Shown here: positions 1 through 11,759 of the stretch, piece after piece
Layout: each line of letters begins with the position of its first letter
How positions within the stretch are numbered: position 1 is the first letter of the stretch
NCBI GenBank assembly: GCA_958299035.1
Contig: CATQJL010000112.1
Coordinates: 21,046,812 to 21,110,811 of the forward strand
Direction of reading: 5' to 3'
Length of the DNA: 64,000 nt
From: Cylicocyclus nassatus
Taxonomy: Eukaryota > Nematoda > Chromadorea > Rhabditida > Strongylidae
Made by a program: the position numbers and the translations under genes
Notes under the pieces: generated by a model
Seen by the model: the letters and a program-made list of their open reading frames with translations, nothing else
Told to the model about the DNA's origin: nothing
Database searches by the model: none

Positions 1-3000
1 TGGTCCGCGATGGGAGTATGTCTCCGAAATTGTAACAAGAGAGGTATTGTGAATTATCAATAACTAACGATATCTTATGGAATGCCTCAGGATTATCTGA
101 ATGTAGAACGAAATATTTTAGGACACTCTGAAACCCCGTGAATTGCAGTCAGATGATGTGTTTTATGGACAGACGGCTGCTGAAGTAGCGGCAGCGTCTG
201 GTGAACTGAAGAAATTGTTTGATCCTACGCATAAAAACACGGCAACGGAACTGGTAAGCAATAGAATTTTACATTCGAATTGCCCTCAGAATTACCCGAT
301 CTAGTTCCTTTCCGCCACTGATCCTGCTGTTAAAGTCACTAGAAGCCAAACTAAAGCACTCATTGGTTCTCGAGAAACATCAAGGTCAAACACACCAATA
401 TCTACAAAGCTGCTAACAGCAGAGGTGCGCAGATAGCCCATGAAAACTGCTTTATCCATGTGTTAGTTTAGGACACTAGTCGAGGCTCCGTCAGTCCTAC
501 TCCACCTCCACAGCCAGCACCAAAAGGACGTCAGAGGAAAGGTAGAGGACCCAACAAGAGAACTACCAAGCGCAAAGCGGCGAAGGAAGAGGTTGTTATA
601 ACGCTTGCGCTTCCATTTCTCGTGAACGGTTGCCTACAATAATAACTTCTTAGATAGAAGATGCTCCTGCCACGGATGTGGTGGTCACTTCGGCTAGTCT
701 TGTAGAGAACTCGGTAGGTCGTATTTGTTGCACTTCTCACTTTCATCGGTACATCTCCGTTTGCAAGGAAAAAGTAACGCTTGCGTTAATAAAACATTTT
801 TAGGAAAGTGTTTCTCCTACAGACAAACCTCCAATTGTGCTCAAATTGACATTGAAAAGTAAGTTTCAGTTTACTGCTCTCAGCTCTGTGCAGTGCTTAT
901 TTGCAGGCTATATGAATTTGTAATACATCTAACTAGTTTTCAAATTCTTATCTACCCTTTAGAAGCGGAACCTGCGAAACGAGGTAAACGAACGGCGTCG
1001 GAGAAGACTCCCAAAGAAAGAAAGAAAAGGCAGAAGAAGACGTCGTTGGAGACTGTTGTCACCCCACCAACACCACCAGAGCCGGAAGTGGCTGAGCCTA
1101 CTCCATCCGCCAGTGATGCGGAGGCAGTAACTGACGCGCCACCAGTTCTTGAACCGCAAATCGAACTCAGTGCGACATTGCCATCAGCGGGCGAAAAAAA
1201 GAAAATACAGGAAAGTCCTCCATCAGTGCTGGAGCCTGCTGCTCAAGAAAAGCCTCCAGTTGTCAAGGTACAATATTAGTTGGAGTGGATAAACTAAACT
1301 GGGTTTTATCACCTTTATATTGATTCGCTCAATCTCGTCAGAGCAAGAGCAATGTGTATGTCATCTTATTATCATCCTGAAATTATAGGGCAGACGAAGA
1401 GCTCTGGAATTTTTACCAGGACCAATAACTAGGAATGAACCCTTGACGACTCAGGTGTTGAATAACATGTTGCATGACCTAGAAATCAAATATTATGGAG
1501 ACGAAGAGCGGCATCCATACTCGCAAGAGGTGAATTTTAAGCCTTTTAACACGTTCAGGACCGGTGCTGTACATGGTGCAGCACGCTGCTTTGAAGGATC
1601 TTTCTGGCGTTTACAGGAGGTTTCCTTTTAGTCCAAAGTTGTTAAGTCAAAGGTCTAAGCTCCTACTTTTCAAATAACTCCGTAGAGCTGTGCCGCGCAT
1701 ATTAGTTAGGAATGAGGATAAATCGAATAACAGTTGCAACGAAGTGCGGCAACGCGCGCGTGCGACGTCACAACTTTTCTTTGCTTCGATTCCAAAGAGA
1801 AAAACCGTAGTTTCAATAATGATGTGTACCGTGTACAACATAGATACTTTTCTGTACTATGTGAAACTGAGTTCTTACTCCTATCTTTCAAGAAAGCACA
1901 AAAGATTCTTTCAAACGACAAAATTTGAACGCTTCGAATTCACTCTTATCTGACATACTGATTACAAATGTGGCCCACAGACTGCGAAATAAGGTCCCTT
2001 TGCAGGCTAACGGCTGAAAGTACACTCTTTTTCGCCAAGCGCGATTTCTCGGTCCGAAACGTGTTAAACATACTGAACAGATTTTTGACCTTAGTCATTT
2101 TTCTCTATGTCATTCTTATTTCCTGCTCGTATGCCTTGTTTTCTTTTCATTTTGTTGGAACCAGAGTTTTCTTTGCAGCAGTTCAACGAATGTATACTAT
2201 CTGGTAATTTTATGCGGGTAAGAAAAGCTATGGTGAATAATGCAATGACCGCTCCACGACTAACGATGTGGACGAATGTGCACGGAGCCAATCTGTTGCA
2301 TTTGGTGAGCTTTACAAGTGTTGCATTAGCTGTCATCTTCCATCTCCTCATCATATTTTCTGCTTTTTATCCACAAGACAGTAAAGACTTCTTGTTGTGT
2401 AAAGGATTTCCAGTGTAGCATTTTAATCCAGAGATATTTTCCTCATTTTGTTCCAGCTATGCCGTACTGTGAAATGTGACGAGCGTCATGGAGGTGATGA
2501 CATCGCTACCGTACTCTGCAATTTCGCACCTTCGTTGCTGACCGGTCGCGACAGTTACAACCGGTTGCCCATCCATGACGCGGTTGATAAAGGCCAAGTA
2601 AGTTATTATTTTTTCACGGAAAGCCAACTTTCTGTTATCCTTTCAAGGTTTGCCGCGTGTACCGTTTGCTTACATTTCACTCCCCTGTCAATGTGGTCGA
2701 CCGCCATGGTAACACTCCCCTGTCATTGGCCTACATGAAAAATCACGCTAAAATGGTGCGCATCCTGTTGCAGGGCGGCGCTTACTTCTGGCCTCTGGAG
2801 AACTCGGAAAAGAGGTGAAGCTTTTTGCTAGTCCTTCTATCTATAGCTACTAAATCTAGTTGCTTTTAGGAAACCTGAAAATTTGAGGAAGCGTCGTGCA
2901 TTTGATGTTTTGACCAAACATTCACGAATTTTTTCCGCACAGCTAGTGCGAGCACGTAGGAAAGTGTACAGGTTGGGATGAAAAATGTTCTTTGTGTGGC

Positions 3001-3922
3001 AGTACAACTTACCAAGTCTTGCTCATTCAACAATGTTTGATTTACCTTCAATCTCTCTTTTTCCGATCTGAAAATCAGCTTCCAGCCTTCTACCTAATTT
3101 AAAGAAAAAAATTCAGTTAAACCACCAAAAGTAATATATTCAAAAAGAAAGCATCGTAGATTCGATGCAGTTTCGTTGAAAGGCTTTTTTAATTATTTTT
3201 TGTGCTTTGTTGGAAAAAATTGTATTTTTTGACTCGTTTTCTGAATTACAGTACTTACCGCAAATTAAGGCTATTGACGGAAGTTCGTTCGGCATCACCT
3301 TGCTTCACCGCTCCGTTTGCAGATGGCCCCGAATTTGTCTTTAATGTGAGTTTCTGATCACAAACCATAATACGTAAAACGGCGAACTTGTTGACCTATA
3401 CTCATTCTTGAATATATTGCGTTTACAGTATCATCACAATCCAGTCCCTTTTCCCGATAATGGAGGTCAATATGGGCACATCCTTTTCTTGCACGTCTGC
3501 AGTATAAGACCAGAAGGAGGAGTTGTAAGTTATCGGATATTTTTTCTTTGAAGGCAAATCTATTTGGGTTTTATCATTTCCAGATGCAAGTAAGATGCTG
3601 GGGTGGATTACGGCTTGCGCAAGCTCCTCAACACAATAATAAACCTCTTGAGCCAACTAGTTTCACCGAACGTGGTGATCACATGATGTTCTTCATATGT
3701 CCCATGAATGGTGCCAATACTATCCAAATAAAAATTAGCGAGTTTGAATTGTAAGTTCGTCCATATAAAAGTCTGATGTCTTGAAAATCTAACTGATTCA
3801 GGCCAAAGAAGCTCATTCTTGCCGCACAGGTGGTTCTAGTGAGACGTGCCGTGCGCGAGAACTCATCCCACGCCTATCATCCCCCTCTAGAGCAAGCACC
3901 GATGGTGGGACCATTTTTGTAA
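1..3922 (+). CDS. AT-hook-like, ankyrin-repeat nuclear protein (3' part, 16 exons visible)
   Basis: Sixteen exons join in phase: 2-43 (partial, enters from the left edge), 122-253, 305-424, 472-591, 654-713, 804-858, 963-1267, 1389-1529, 2179-2304, 2457-2597, 2648-2814, 2870-2971, 3252-3345, 3429-3524, 3584-3750 and 3802-3922 (TAA). Together they give about 662 residues. Nearly every acceptor is TTTAG/TTCAG-like. Order along the visible protein: an unplaced N-terminal piece; a basic stretch KGRQRKGRGPNKR at about 116-128 resembling an AT hook; a bipartite-looking basic signal near 179-200; a Pro/Glu-rich linker; ankyrin-type repeats at about 326-450 (for example NRLPIHDAVDKGQ and HGNTPLSLAYMKNHAKMVRILLQGGA); and a C-terminal region rich in beta-type sequence. 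The composition suggests a chromatin-associated protein. That is inference, and I do not recognise the orthologue. The true start lies outside the window. Confidence 0.85.
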
Positions 3923-4275
3923 TTGTCTCCATACATGTTGTTGTCTGTATGCATGTGTTGTCATTCAAGTCGTCTGTCTCTAAGACTGTTTGTTGTATGA
4001 TTTTTATCACGGGTTTTCTGGTTAGGTACAAGTTTTTGACTTGTGGTTGTTAAATTGTGTCCATATTTATTTATGTTCATACTTTTTCAAAACTGAAAAC
4101 TGTTAATATATTAAAAGTGAATCCATGTTGAAAGATAGCAAGCAGATGGAGAATCTTCTGCTTAATAAGTTCCTACACACCAAAAGACATACATGAGTTT
4201 ATCCACTAGTAATCAGTGCTCACGAGAAAAATACAGCTGTACAAAACAGGTCAATGAAGTTTATGCACAACTTAA
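3923..4275 (+). other. Probable 3' UTR and flank of the ankyrin gene
   Basis: About 350 bases after the TAA with no coding exon. No canonical AATAAA is visible; an ATTAAA-type hexamer lies near 4110. The stretch ends at the TTAA flanking the first foldback element. Confidence 0.4.
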
Positions 4276-4728
4276 AGGCAGTGTCCGGGCAAAAACTCGA
4301 TTTTGAGATTTTGTGCTTATACGGGCCTATTCGCTACGCTAATCCGAAAATGCACATTGTAGAGCGCGAAAATGGCGAAAAACGTCTCTAACACAGGAGG
4401 GAAATGAGCAGGTGGGCGGGGTCCTCCCCACTGCGAATTCACGTTCCCGGCTTCCGGAGCAACCTTCTCGGCTCCGGTTTCAAGTCAATCATTCGCACTT
4501 GACCGGTACCGATTTTAGGACGGCTAGCGGAATCGAGAAAATCGCTCCGGGAGCTGGGAGCGTGAAATCGCACTGGGGAAAGCCCCGCCCACCTGCTGAT
4601 TTCCCTCCTGTGTTAGAGCCCTTTTTCGCCGTTTTCGCGCTTTCCAATGTGGATTACAGATCCAGCATGGCGAATAGGCCCGTATAAGCACAAAATCTCA
4701 AAATCGAGTTTTTGCCCGGACCTTGCCT
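4276..4728. mobile_element. TTAA-flanked foldback MITE, copy 1
   Basis: A 453-bp element flanked on both sides by TTAA (4272-4275 and 4729-4732). The ends read AGGCAGTGTCCGGGC on the left and its near inverse on the right. The inverted similarity continues inwards for more than 150 bases on each side, so single strands would fold almost completely. No transposase ORF. TTAA targets are typical of piggyBac-like elements, but the terminal repeat is not one I can assign. Confidence 0.7.
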
Positions 4729-4732
4729 TTAA

Positions 4733-5491
4733 GGAAAAGAAATTTTGATTATTTTCTTCAATCTGAGATCATAAATGTACACGGTGCGAAATTTCCGTGT
4801 CGACAATTCGCAGCTTCAGGCAAGCAATTAGGAGAAATTGCACCCTTTTGTACTGTCAAGACAGGAGCGGATAGTTTCTCTTCAGGAAATGAGTTCTGCA
4901 GCTTGGATACACTATTCAAAGGCAGCGTCTAGGCACCAGTCCCTAGTACCATAGGTGGTGGACGACTTGCATCGACTTGCAGGGACATTTGCTTGTTCAA
5001 AGAGACTGGAAGCCTTGTAAAAATTAACAGTGAAATAAGCAACAGTGCTCTATGCTGGAAGTTCATCGTAATTCTACAGTAATGAGAAGCGATCGGTGAA
5101 TCGCCGTCAAACCAATATAAAGGCAGCTCTGCACATTAGTACCTAAAGGTCGGCAAAAGACTCTGCCGGAAGAGATATATCAACGATCAAACTGGATACA
5201 TACTTTGGTACATCCTGTATTATACATTCATTACAATTGACTCATGAAGTCTTAGTTGCTTGGAAACCATCTACGACACTTGACAACCTGCTTATTTTAA
5301 AGCATGTCTAACAGTGCGAAATCATGCTTTCTTGCATTTCGCGGTCATGGGTGCACGACAGAAAATTCACTGAAAGTCACCACCCAAATCCGAGATTGGT
5401 AGAATTTTGCGGTGCAATAGCGAGGCCCTTAAGTGACAATAAGTTGCTGTCGATGTGCCGCTGCAAAAGGTGCCGTCCAAAGTGCCCTTGA
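4733..5491. other. Non-coding, with a weak foldback-family end
   Basis: No supported exon. Around 4917-4935 there is another AGGCAGCGTC end preceded by TTCAA, suggesting a degraded member of the neighbouring foldback family. The rest is unremarkable. Confidence 0.4.
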
Positions 5492-5787
5492 AGGCAGTGT
5501 CCAAGCAAAAAGTCCATTCTAAGATTTTGTGCTTACCCGGGCCTATTTGCCATGCTGAATCTGATAAACCACAATGGAGAGCGCGAAAAGGCCAAAAAAG
5601 AAGATCGCTCGTGAAGCTGGGATAGTGACGCTACTATGTGAACAGCTCCACCCACCTGCAATCTTCCTCCTCCGTCAGAGCCTTTTTTCGCCGTTTTCGT
5701 GCTCTTGTTGATTATTGGATTCAGCATAGCGAATAGGCCCAGGTAAGCACAAAATCTCAAAATCGACTTTTTGCTTGGACACTGCCT
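5492..5787. mobile_element. TTAA-type foldback MITE, copy 2
   Basis: A 296-bp relative of the element at 4276-4728: same AGGCAGTGTCC ends and the same subterminal text (GATTTTGTGCTTA, GGGCCTATT). It is flanked by TTGA on the left and TCAA on the right, which may be mutated TTAA or an extension of the terminal repeat. Non-coding. Confidence 0.65.
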
Positions 5788-5923
5788 TCAAAGGGAACGT
5801 CCGTCCAAGATATCGCCTTCCATGCTTTTGTCATTGTGGGGCCTTTCCGTGGCCCTGATCACAGCTATAAAGTCCAAATCGTCCAAAACCCTCGAGAAAC
5901 CCGATTTTTGGGGACTCCTTCTA

Positions 5924-6091
5924 AGGCTCCCGCCAGAGTGCCGAAGTTATGCCAGCGCTACGCCAGCATTTCGATCGATACACGTGTATTTCGTTGGGGC
6001 GGGGCTAGCTGATGTCCCCAACGAAATACACGTGTATCGATCGAAATGCTGGCGTAGCGCTGGCATAACTTCGGCACTCTGGCGGGAGCCT
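5924..6091. repeat. Perfect 76-bp inverted repeat with 16-bp spacer
   Basis: The left arm 5924-5999 and right arm 6016-6091 are exact reverse complements over 76 bases by eye. The spacer is 6000-6015. The arms begin AGGCTCCCGCCAGAG. The hairpin sits inside a region (5792 onwards) whose left edge, AAAGGGAACGTCCGTCC, resembles the TTAA foldback family. An open frame crossing the hairpin is incidental. Confidence 0.9.
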
Positions 6092-6532
6092 AAGAGCGTG
6101 AACGAGTTGTGGATTATTCATTTCCTCGGCTTGCCAGCGAGGAGGAGCTGCAACTGCATTTGCAGTTGCATTTGCACTCCATTATCGATCGATGCGTGAA
6201 AACTCGTCCACATGGGAAGGTTTGTGATACCAGAGGCGGTCTGTGATACGTATCAATGGCTCGTATCTCCTTTTAGAGTCCACATCAAAGATCGGACCAA
6301 CACAGATAGGATACTCCCGCGGCCGAAATGTTGAAGCTAAAGGACGAGAAAGGTGGGGTGGATTTAGGGCGAACGCTGCTTTTAACGCTCCAAAAGCTGG
6401 GTGCGACACGAGTCGGAACCTCCATCAACATGGGTGCTTCGAGGCATCCAATGAGCTCGTCTTCATACGGTATACGGTATTCAAAAATGTCGAACCTTTA
6501 TTCACTGTGATAGGTGACTTCCTGACATTTCT

Positions 6533-6650
6533 TTTAGGTTGTCCGGAAATTAATGCACGTTTCTTACGCGACCGAGCAGAGGGTATGGAAGGATAGGAGA
6601 TATATCGGAGACAAATAAGCTTCACAAGACCGCATTTTAACAATTGCACA
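6533..6650 (+). repeat. Mariner-type end fragment
   Basis: TTAGGTTGTCCGGAAATTAA and the roughly 110 bases after it match the start of the mariner relic at 10,628 with scattered differences (GTCCGGAA then AATGC then CGTTT; later GACCGCATTTT versus GACAGCATTTT). It appears to be a solo 5' end. No transposase follows. Confidence 0.5.
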
Positions 6651-6809
6651 AAGTCTGAATCAGATGAAGATTGAAAGCAAAATTTAGAAAAATTCGTTTA
6701 TCGAGAAATCAGCTCCGTCTGAGAAGATGCCGTTATTCTTCGGCTTGGTTTTGCATATACTCTCCACATAAGGCTTCTGCATATACTTCCCACATTAGGC
6801 ACCCATATA

Positions 6810-8639
6810 TTAGGGTGAACGGCAAAAAATGGGACAGCTAGATTTTTTTAAACAATTTGGAAATCTTTGTTTCGATCAAGAACAAGCAGGGTGCAGCTTA
6901 AACGTCGCTTGCATAAGCGAATATCGCCTATTATTCTGGTAACGCTTTAACGTTCTTTTCCCACAACCTTGCACGTGGCGCCGTGAAGAACTCGAACAGG
7001 GTTTTTGAACATCTCTCAATCTTGCGTTGCTATACCGTAAAGTCAAAAGTAAGTGACAATAATCAATAGAGCTCTTCATGCTCTTTTGAACAATATATTA
7101 AACATTTATTTCTTTTTGCTTCCGGATAAAAAAGCAAATTTATACTTAAAAAATCGCGATTTTTTGGAGCAATAAAAACCAAAAAATCACGTCTCAATTT
7201 ATATCTTCCGAGGACAGATGAGATTCGAGGTAAATTGCATATGGATGGATAGAGCGTAAAGACTCTATCCAAAGTCCGGCACAGATCGTCTGGAAGCAGG
7301 CTGGACTTCGTTTTTAAAGCAAAAACCAAAAGAGATATCGTCTTTGACGAGTCTGGGCCAAACACCAAGAATAAGCGCCATTTAGTCGAACACAAGCGTT
7401 TTGCACAGGGTAACACACGATTGACATGCTCTATCGTGCATGGCGAAAAGTGCGCGCGATTTAAAAGTAAGGCTAAAATAGGCAAATAGGTTGTTTGCAG
7501 CGCACACAAAATCGTATGGCACCTAAATTGAACTGCATACATAGAAAATTTGCAAAGGAATTATGTAAAAAGTTTCAAAAACTTATGTAAAGTATTACCT
7601 TTTCCAAAATTAGTCCGTCTCCAGACGGTCACCAGGCGATCTGAGATCGTCTGAAGCATATATTTTTATCACTTCAATAGGTTTTGGATTTTTCTATCAT
7701 GGACGGATTCTCCGGTCAAAAATCTATCCCTGTGCTTAAAAACATTTTCATTATGCCTTTCCTTTGTTTTCTGCTTCAGTTCCTTCATAAATCGCCATGT
7801 TAAATATCGCGCTCCAATGCCAAACTCTTGTGCATGCATACAGTCTGCCCCAATCCCAACCAGGCCAAAATTGGCATGGCGGGAGTCCTGTCGCAAGCAT
7901 ATGTCACGTTTAGGGCTAGGTAGTTTGCTCTCTCCTCAATTTCTTCGCTCTCTGCGACAGCGCGCGTATGCAGCGCAGACCCCTAGCGCTGCGACCGCCC
8001 AAATCCAGCCGACGGTTCGGCCTGATCTCGATCGGGGCAGACTGTAGTGCTCAGCTCCCATTTTGATTTCCACTCTTATCTCACGTTTTCTCTTTGAAAC
8101 TATAAATCTTTCTTGTATCATCTTCTCCTAAGTAGATTGGTCAAAGGGGATTTCGTAAAATTTCCGAAAGTCAGGGGAGACTTCGTTTTCAAAGATCCCA
8201 AAAACCGACTCGTGCCGGGCCCTGACTCTATCAGAAGGTAGCCAATAGCGTGCGTTCACTTGCAAAGAATCAAGTAACACGCAGCTTTGTTCCAGAAAGT
8301 GCTAGTGACCTTATCTCCTGACTTTAACCGTTGTGGCCAGCAAGCCATCGTGGGTTTGGTGACTGTATCTTCTTCACTCACTGCAGCAGTAGTACTTTGG
8401 ATGGTCTCACATGTTTCACTGTGCGGATATTGTTCGAAGTTTATATTTTGTCGAAATGATTAACTTTGTATTTCAGCAAGTATAAAAATAATGGATAACC
8501 TGATGATATTGAATAGGTGTTGTCTGAAAGAGAACAATTTATTCTACCTTTATCTTAATTGGAAAGTGCAATCACTTTTTTTTTCTTGAGAAACCTACAG
8601 TTATTCTCTAGGTGTCCCATTTTTTACCGTTTACCCTAA
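6810..8639. mobile_element. Tc1/mariner-like element with TA flanks, interrupted by a hAT copy
   Basis: The left end 6810-6840 (TTAGGGTGAACGGCAAAAAA, then TGGGACA) and right end 8609-8639 are inverted copies of about 31 bases with few mismatches. Each is bordered by TA (6808-6809 and 8640-8641). Of the 1,830 bp enclosed, 7270-8224 belongs to a separate hAT insertion, leaving under 0.9 kb of its own. No transposase is visible, so it is non-autonomous if real. The reading rests on the paired ends and TA flanks only. Confidence 0.5.
7270..8224 (+). mobile_element. hAT-family deletion derivative, copy 2 (955 bp)
   Basis: Flanked by a perfect 8-bp duplication ACTCTATC (7262-7269 and 8225-8232), the hallmark of hAT insertions. 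The left end is a degraded CAGGGCCCGGCAC; the right end reads GTGCCGGGCCCTG. It shares the left subterminal GCAGGCTGGACTTCG, the right subterminal block, and an internal block at about 7398-7775 with the 5.5-kb copy at 30,951-36,449. It lacks the spliced gene of that copy. The open frame on the minus strand at 7063-7542 crosses the element edge and is not considered real. Confidence 0.88.
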
Positions 8640-8649
8640 TAATATATAG

Positions 8650-10620
8650 TTTGTGTCAAAGATGTGCGGCCGTTCCGATGTCAAGCGCAACGGTAGAGCC
8701 CCTTGCCCCGCTTGCGGGCGTACCGCTTGAGCGTTCAAACTTGCCGCGTCGATCGAATATCGCTGCGCAATGTCCAAGCTGGATGCGTGCTTGCTACGGA
8801 AAAGGGAGCACATGATTGACGTTTATTTTATGACTGCTGCATTTTTTTAGTTGTTAAAAATCTAAAGGTAAAAATGAGATCAAAAGACGATAACATCGCC
8901 TTGCTGGGTTTTTATACTAAATTTGATATTTCTCGGAAACTAGAGCTTGCAGAAGACTAAATCTATTGCTGTACTTCCGAAGCGTAGTATAACGAGTTAG
9001 ATGGGCGTAGCTCAGCATTGCGTTTGCTAGAGCATACACCAATTTTCATTTTCTCAATTTTTAACCGTGGAAAAAACCTATTGCATAAGAGATTCACAAC
9101 ACGGAAAGACTGCGCACATATCGGCACCTCTTTGGTCAAGCGCTCTTTCGTTTCTCTTACCATATGCTGTACCTCCCTTGCACGAACTATTGCCGGAGTA
9201 TTTGGTGACTATTTGCAGTTCTGACCAGCCTCAGAAAGTGAATGGCCCACGCTTATACCTCCACCCCTAGGGATGAACGGTTGCAAGGAAACACCCACAA
9301 TTCTATGATGAGATTGACAGACTTTAGAACTCCAATTATTATATTATTTGTATCTAACATACTAAACTTAAGTGAATCTGTGTGTCTGTGCTTATGTTCC
9401 CGACAGAATTGCATTTCTGAACCAATGCAGACCAAACTTTGCACACAACTTAGGGGCCAGCTAGTCTCGCAGCTACATTCCGCCATTGGTCGATATCGGT
9501 TTATTGATTTTTTGAGCTACCGGGCTGGGAATTGGTATAAGAAGGTGAGTGAGGGTGCTGATTACGGATGCAATGTTAGTTTCTCAAAAGAATTACCTTT
9601 ACCGACTCCATCGATTTTTTTGCAAACTTTGAGCTACAGGTGTAAGATGACATAGTGAAACAAGTATGCTGTATTGAGATTATCAATTTACATATGTACA
9701 TAAACATAATATCTGCAATCAGAATGATCTGTAACCATTCGCGGTGATATTTGCTCAAAATATGCGATCTTGAAATTTTGAACGATTTTCGTGAGGACGT
9801 GGGTTCGTATGCTCACAGTCCGGCGAATAGTACAGATAAGGGTCTAGTTTAAGTACGCTCTGAGAGCACTGTCTCTACTGATTTCAAATTACAAAAAGGA
9901 GCAGATAAGTTATGCAACAGATGCGCGAAAAGGGCAGACAAATTGAGGAAATTGCGTAGTATCGCAGCATTTCTCTCAGCATAACTCTGCTAAAAGAACT
10001 TACGCTGCACATAGAGCACCATTTTTGTAATCAACGGGTTCGAAAACTCCTATGGGCGAAGCTTCCGGTCAATCCAAGATCATCAATATTTTAGCTAAAA
10101 ACCGTCGGCGAACTTCACAGCCTAGAACGAGAAAAAATCAAAAAGCCCGAATTTCTTGACTTGCGTATAGAGGTTATCTAGAGCCTGCTGATCACGAAAA
10201 ACACACCTGTTTGCAAATTAGCGTCTTACGGTATGGTTACGGTAGCTAAAATTTGAGAGACATCGCTTTTTCAAAATTCACCGGCCTACCTTTTTCTATG
10301 GAAAAAGGATCCTTCGCTAATCGCTGGTACATGATAATCAACGAGAACAGCTCTACCGAATCATGTTTACTTGAATCTTCCATTTGTGTTGTTGTGTTTG
10401 TGCTGAGTTACACCACTGAAAACCCGTCCTCACGCAAAAATCGAGCAGACTGAAAACGGAATAGTAAGAGAGCACAGTATATCAGAAGATTCATCTTGAC
10501 GAGCTGAACATCATGGTTTCTTGGATTCGTATTTTATGCAATTTGAAGGAAGTTATGAAGAAAATACGAAGAAAAACGCGGATCGTCAGTTTTTGCGTTT
10601 TTTGTCGACTACTTAGTCTG
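8650..10620. other. Non-coding region with scattered repeats
   Basis: No supported exon. It holds the dispersed repeat at 9385-9530 (listed separately) and otherwise nothing I can assign. Confidence 0.4.
9385..9530 (-). repeat. Dispersed repeat, inverted relative to 14,645-14,790
   Basis: Reading the minus strand, this stretch follows 14,645-14,790 of the plus strand. Shared landmarks are CATTTCTGAACC, GACCAAACTT and GCACACA in the same order and spacing. It is probably the 3' part of an uncharacterised retroposon; the 14.6-kb copy continues into an ACAG microsatellite. Confidence 0.5.
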
Positions 10621-10820
10621 GGTACTGTATAAGATTGTCCGGAAGTCAATGCGCGTTTTTCACGCTAGGGCGCCAGGGCAGTTATGAAAATGGTAAACAT
10701 ATCATTTGATAGAGGAAAGCAAGCTATACAAGACAGCATTTTGAAGATCGCAAGAAGATCGGGTCGGATCGTCAGTTTTTGCGTTTTCTGTCGAATAATT
10801 AGTGTGGGTAGTGTACATTT
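10579..10820 (+). repeat. Direct repeat inside the mariner relic
   Basis: About 50 bases beginning CGGATCGTCAGTTTTTGCGT occur at about 10,579-10,630 and again at about 10,763-10,816 with a few substitutions. They lie on either side of the mariner 5' end. Confidence 0.6.
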
Positions 10821-11740
10821 AAAAAAAAAAGTGTACATACATAACAGGATCGGGAAACCTTAAGCCATTTTTGGTGTCATTATACCTCCGTCTATTTTAT
10901 ATATTTTTATCCTTTGATTAAAGGTACTTGTTAGCTATATCGTTGTGTACAAGTTTTTCAGGAACTGAATGGGAATTCGTTTGCTGAAATAAGCTCTCAA
11001 CGGAGTGGTCGTGAAGATGCACATAGCTGGGAGGACGCAGTAACAAATCGAGCCAATATATGGAGTTTTCTAGGATGTTTGGTTCACTGCGCCGTGAGAG
11101 ACAAGCAGACCTCAGACATTTCCAGGAATGATAGTTGGCCACTGCCAACATGCCCACAAACCGGAGAACGGAAATAATCTGATGTGAGAAGCAATCGTCC
11201 AAGAAGCTCGATTGAGCTGGTTTTAGAGCTGTCCATTAGTCGCAGGACTGTCTTCGACATCGTGAAACAGAATTTTGAGGTGATGCTTTCAAGATGCAAA
11301 ACTCTCAGAACAACAATCTTCAAATCAGTCGAAAAGACCAATAAAAAGAGCCGGCTGTAAGGGTCATACGGCTTACATGATGGTCTGGGCGGCGATCTTG
11401 TGACGGCAACACGCCACTGTTTGCAGTGCCATAGGAATACTTGGATAGCATTGCTGGTTTAGACTAATTATTTTGCCAGAGGAGATTTGTACTTTTGATA
11501 GCTCACTCGCGCAAGAAAGCTGTTCAAGCATGAACCACCGTCCGCATCTTAATTCGTCTGAAACGCATATGGTCATTTTTTGACTGGTTGCTCTCCCACT
11601 CATAGGTCCGTGGAGTCCCTGAAACGTGCTCTTCAGAATAATGAAAGGAGACTGACATAGAATTCGCCTGTCTCCCTGCCATCGTGAAGAGCCTCCCCAG
11701 GCGTCTTCGTACGTGCTGTTCGCGCTAAAAGAGGAATCTT
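10628..11740 (+). pseudogene. Decayed mariner transposon with transposase remnants
   Basis: The 5' end, ATTGTCCGGAAGTCAATGCG near 10,633, resembles a mariner terminal repeat. Frame-shifted fragments follow the usual transposase order: a helix-turn-helix-like ELSISRRTVFDIVKQ at about 11,224-11,270, YMMVWAAI at about 11,374-11,397 (compare the family motif VMVWA), and SVESLKRALQ at 11,607-11,636 followed by a leucine/arginine-rich C-terminal fragment. Several stops and shifts separate them, and no 3' terminal repeat is visible. Tc1/mariner transposases catalyse cut-and-paste into TA; this copy cannot. Confidence 0.7.
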
Positions 11741-11759
11741 CAATATATAAAATTATTTA

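Noticed and set aside
893..1279. 128-codon ORF taken as a whole gene
   Set aside because: Only the part from 963 to 1267 is an exon; the first codons are intron and the last few follow the donor.
5771..6199. 142-codon plus-strand ORF
   Set aside because: It reads straight through the perfect 76-bp hairpin and a foldback end; the peptide is a product of the palindrome.
7063..7542. 159-codon minus-strand ORF
   Set aside because: It crosses the edge of the hAT copy and its target duplication, with no motif.
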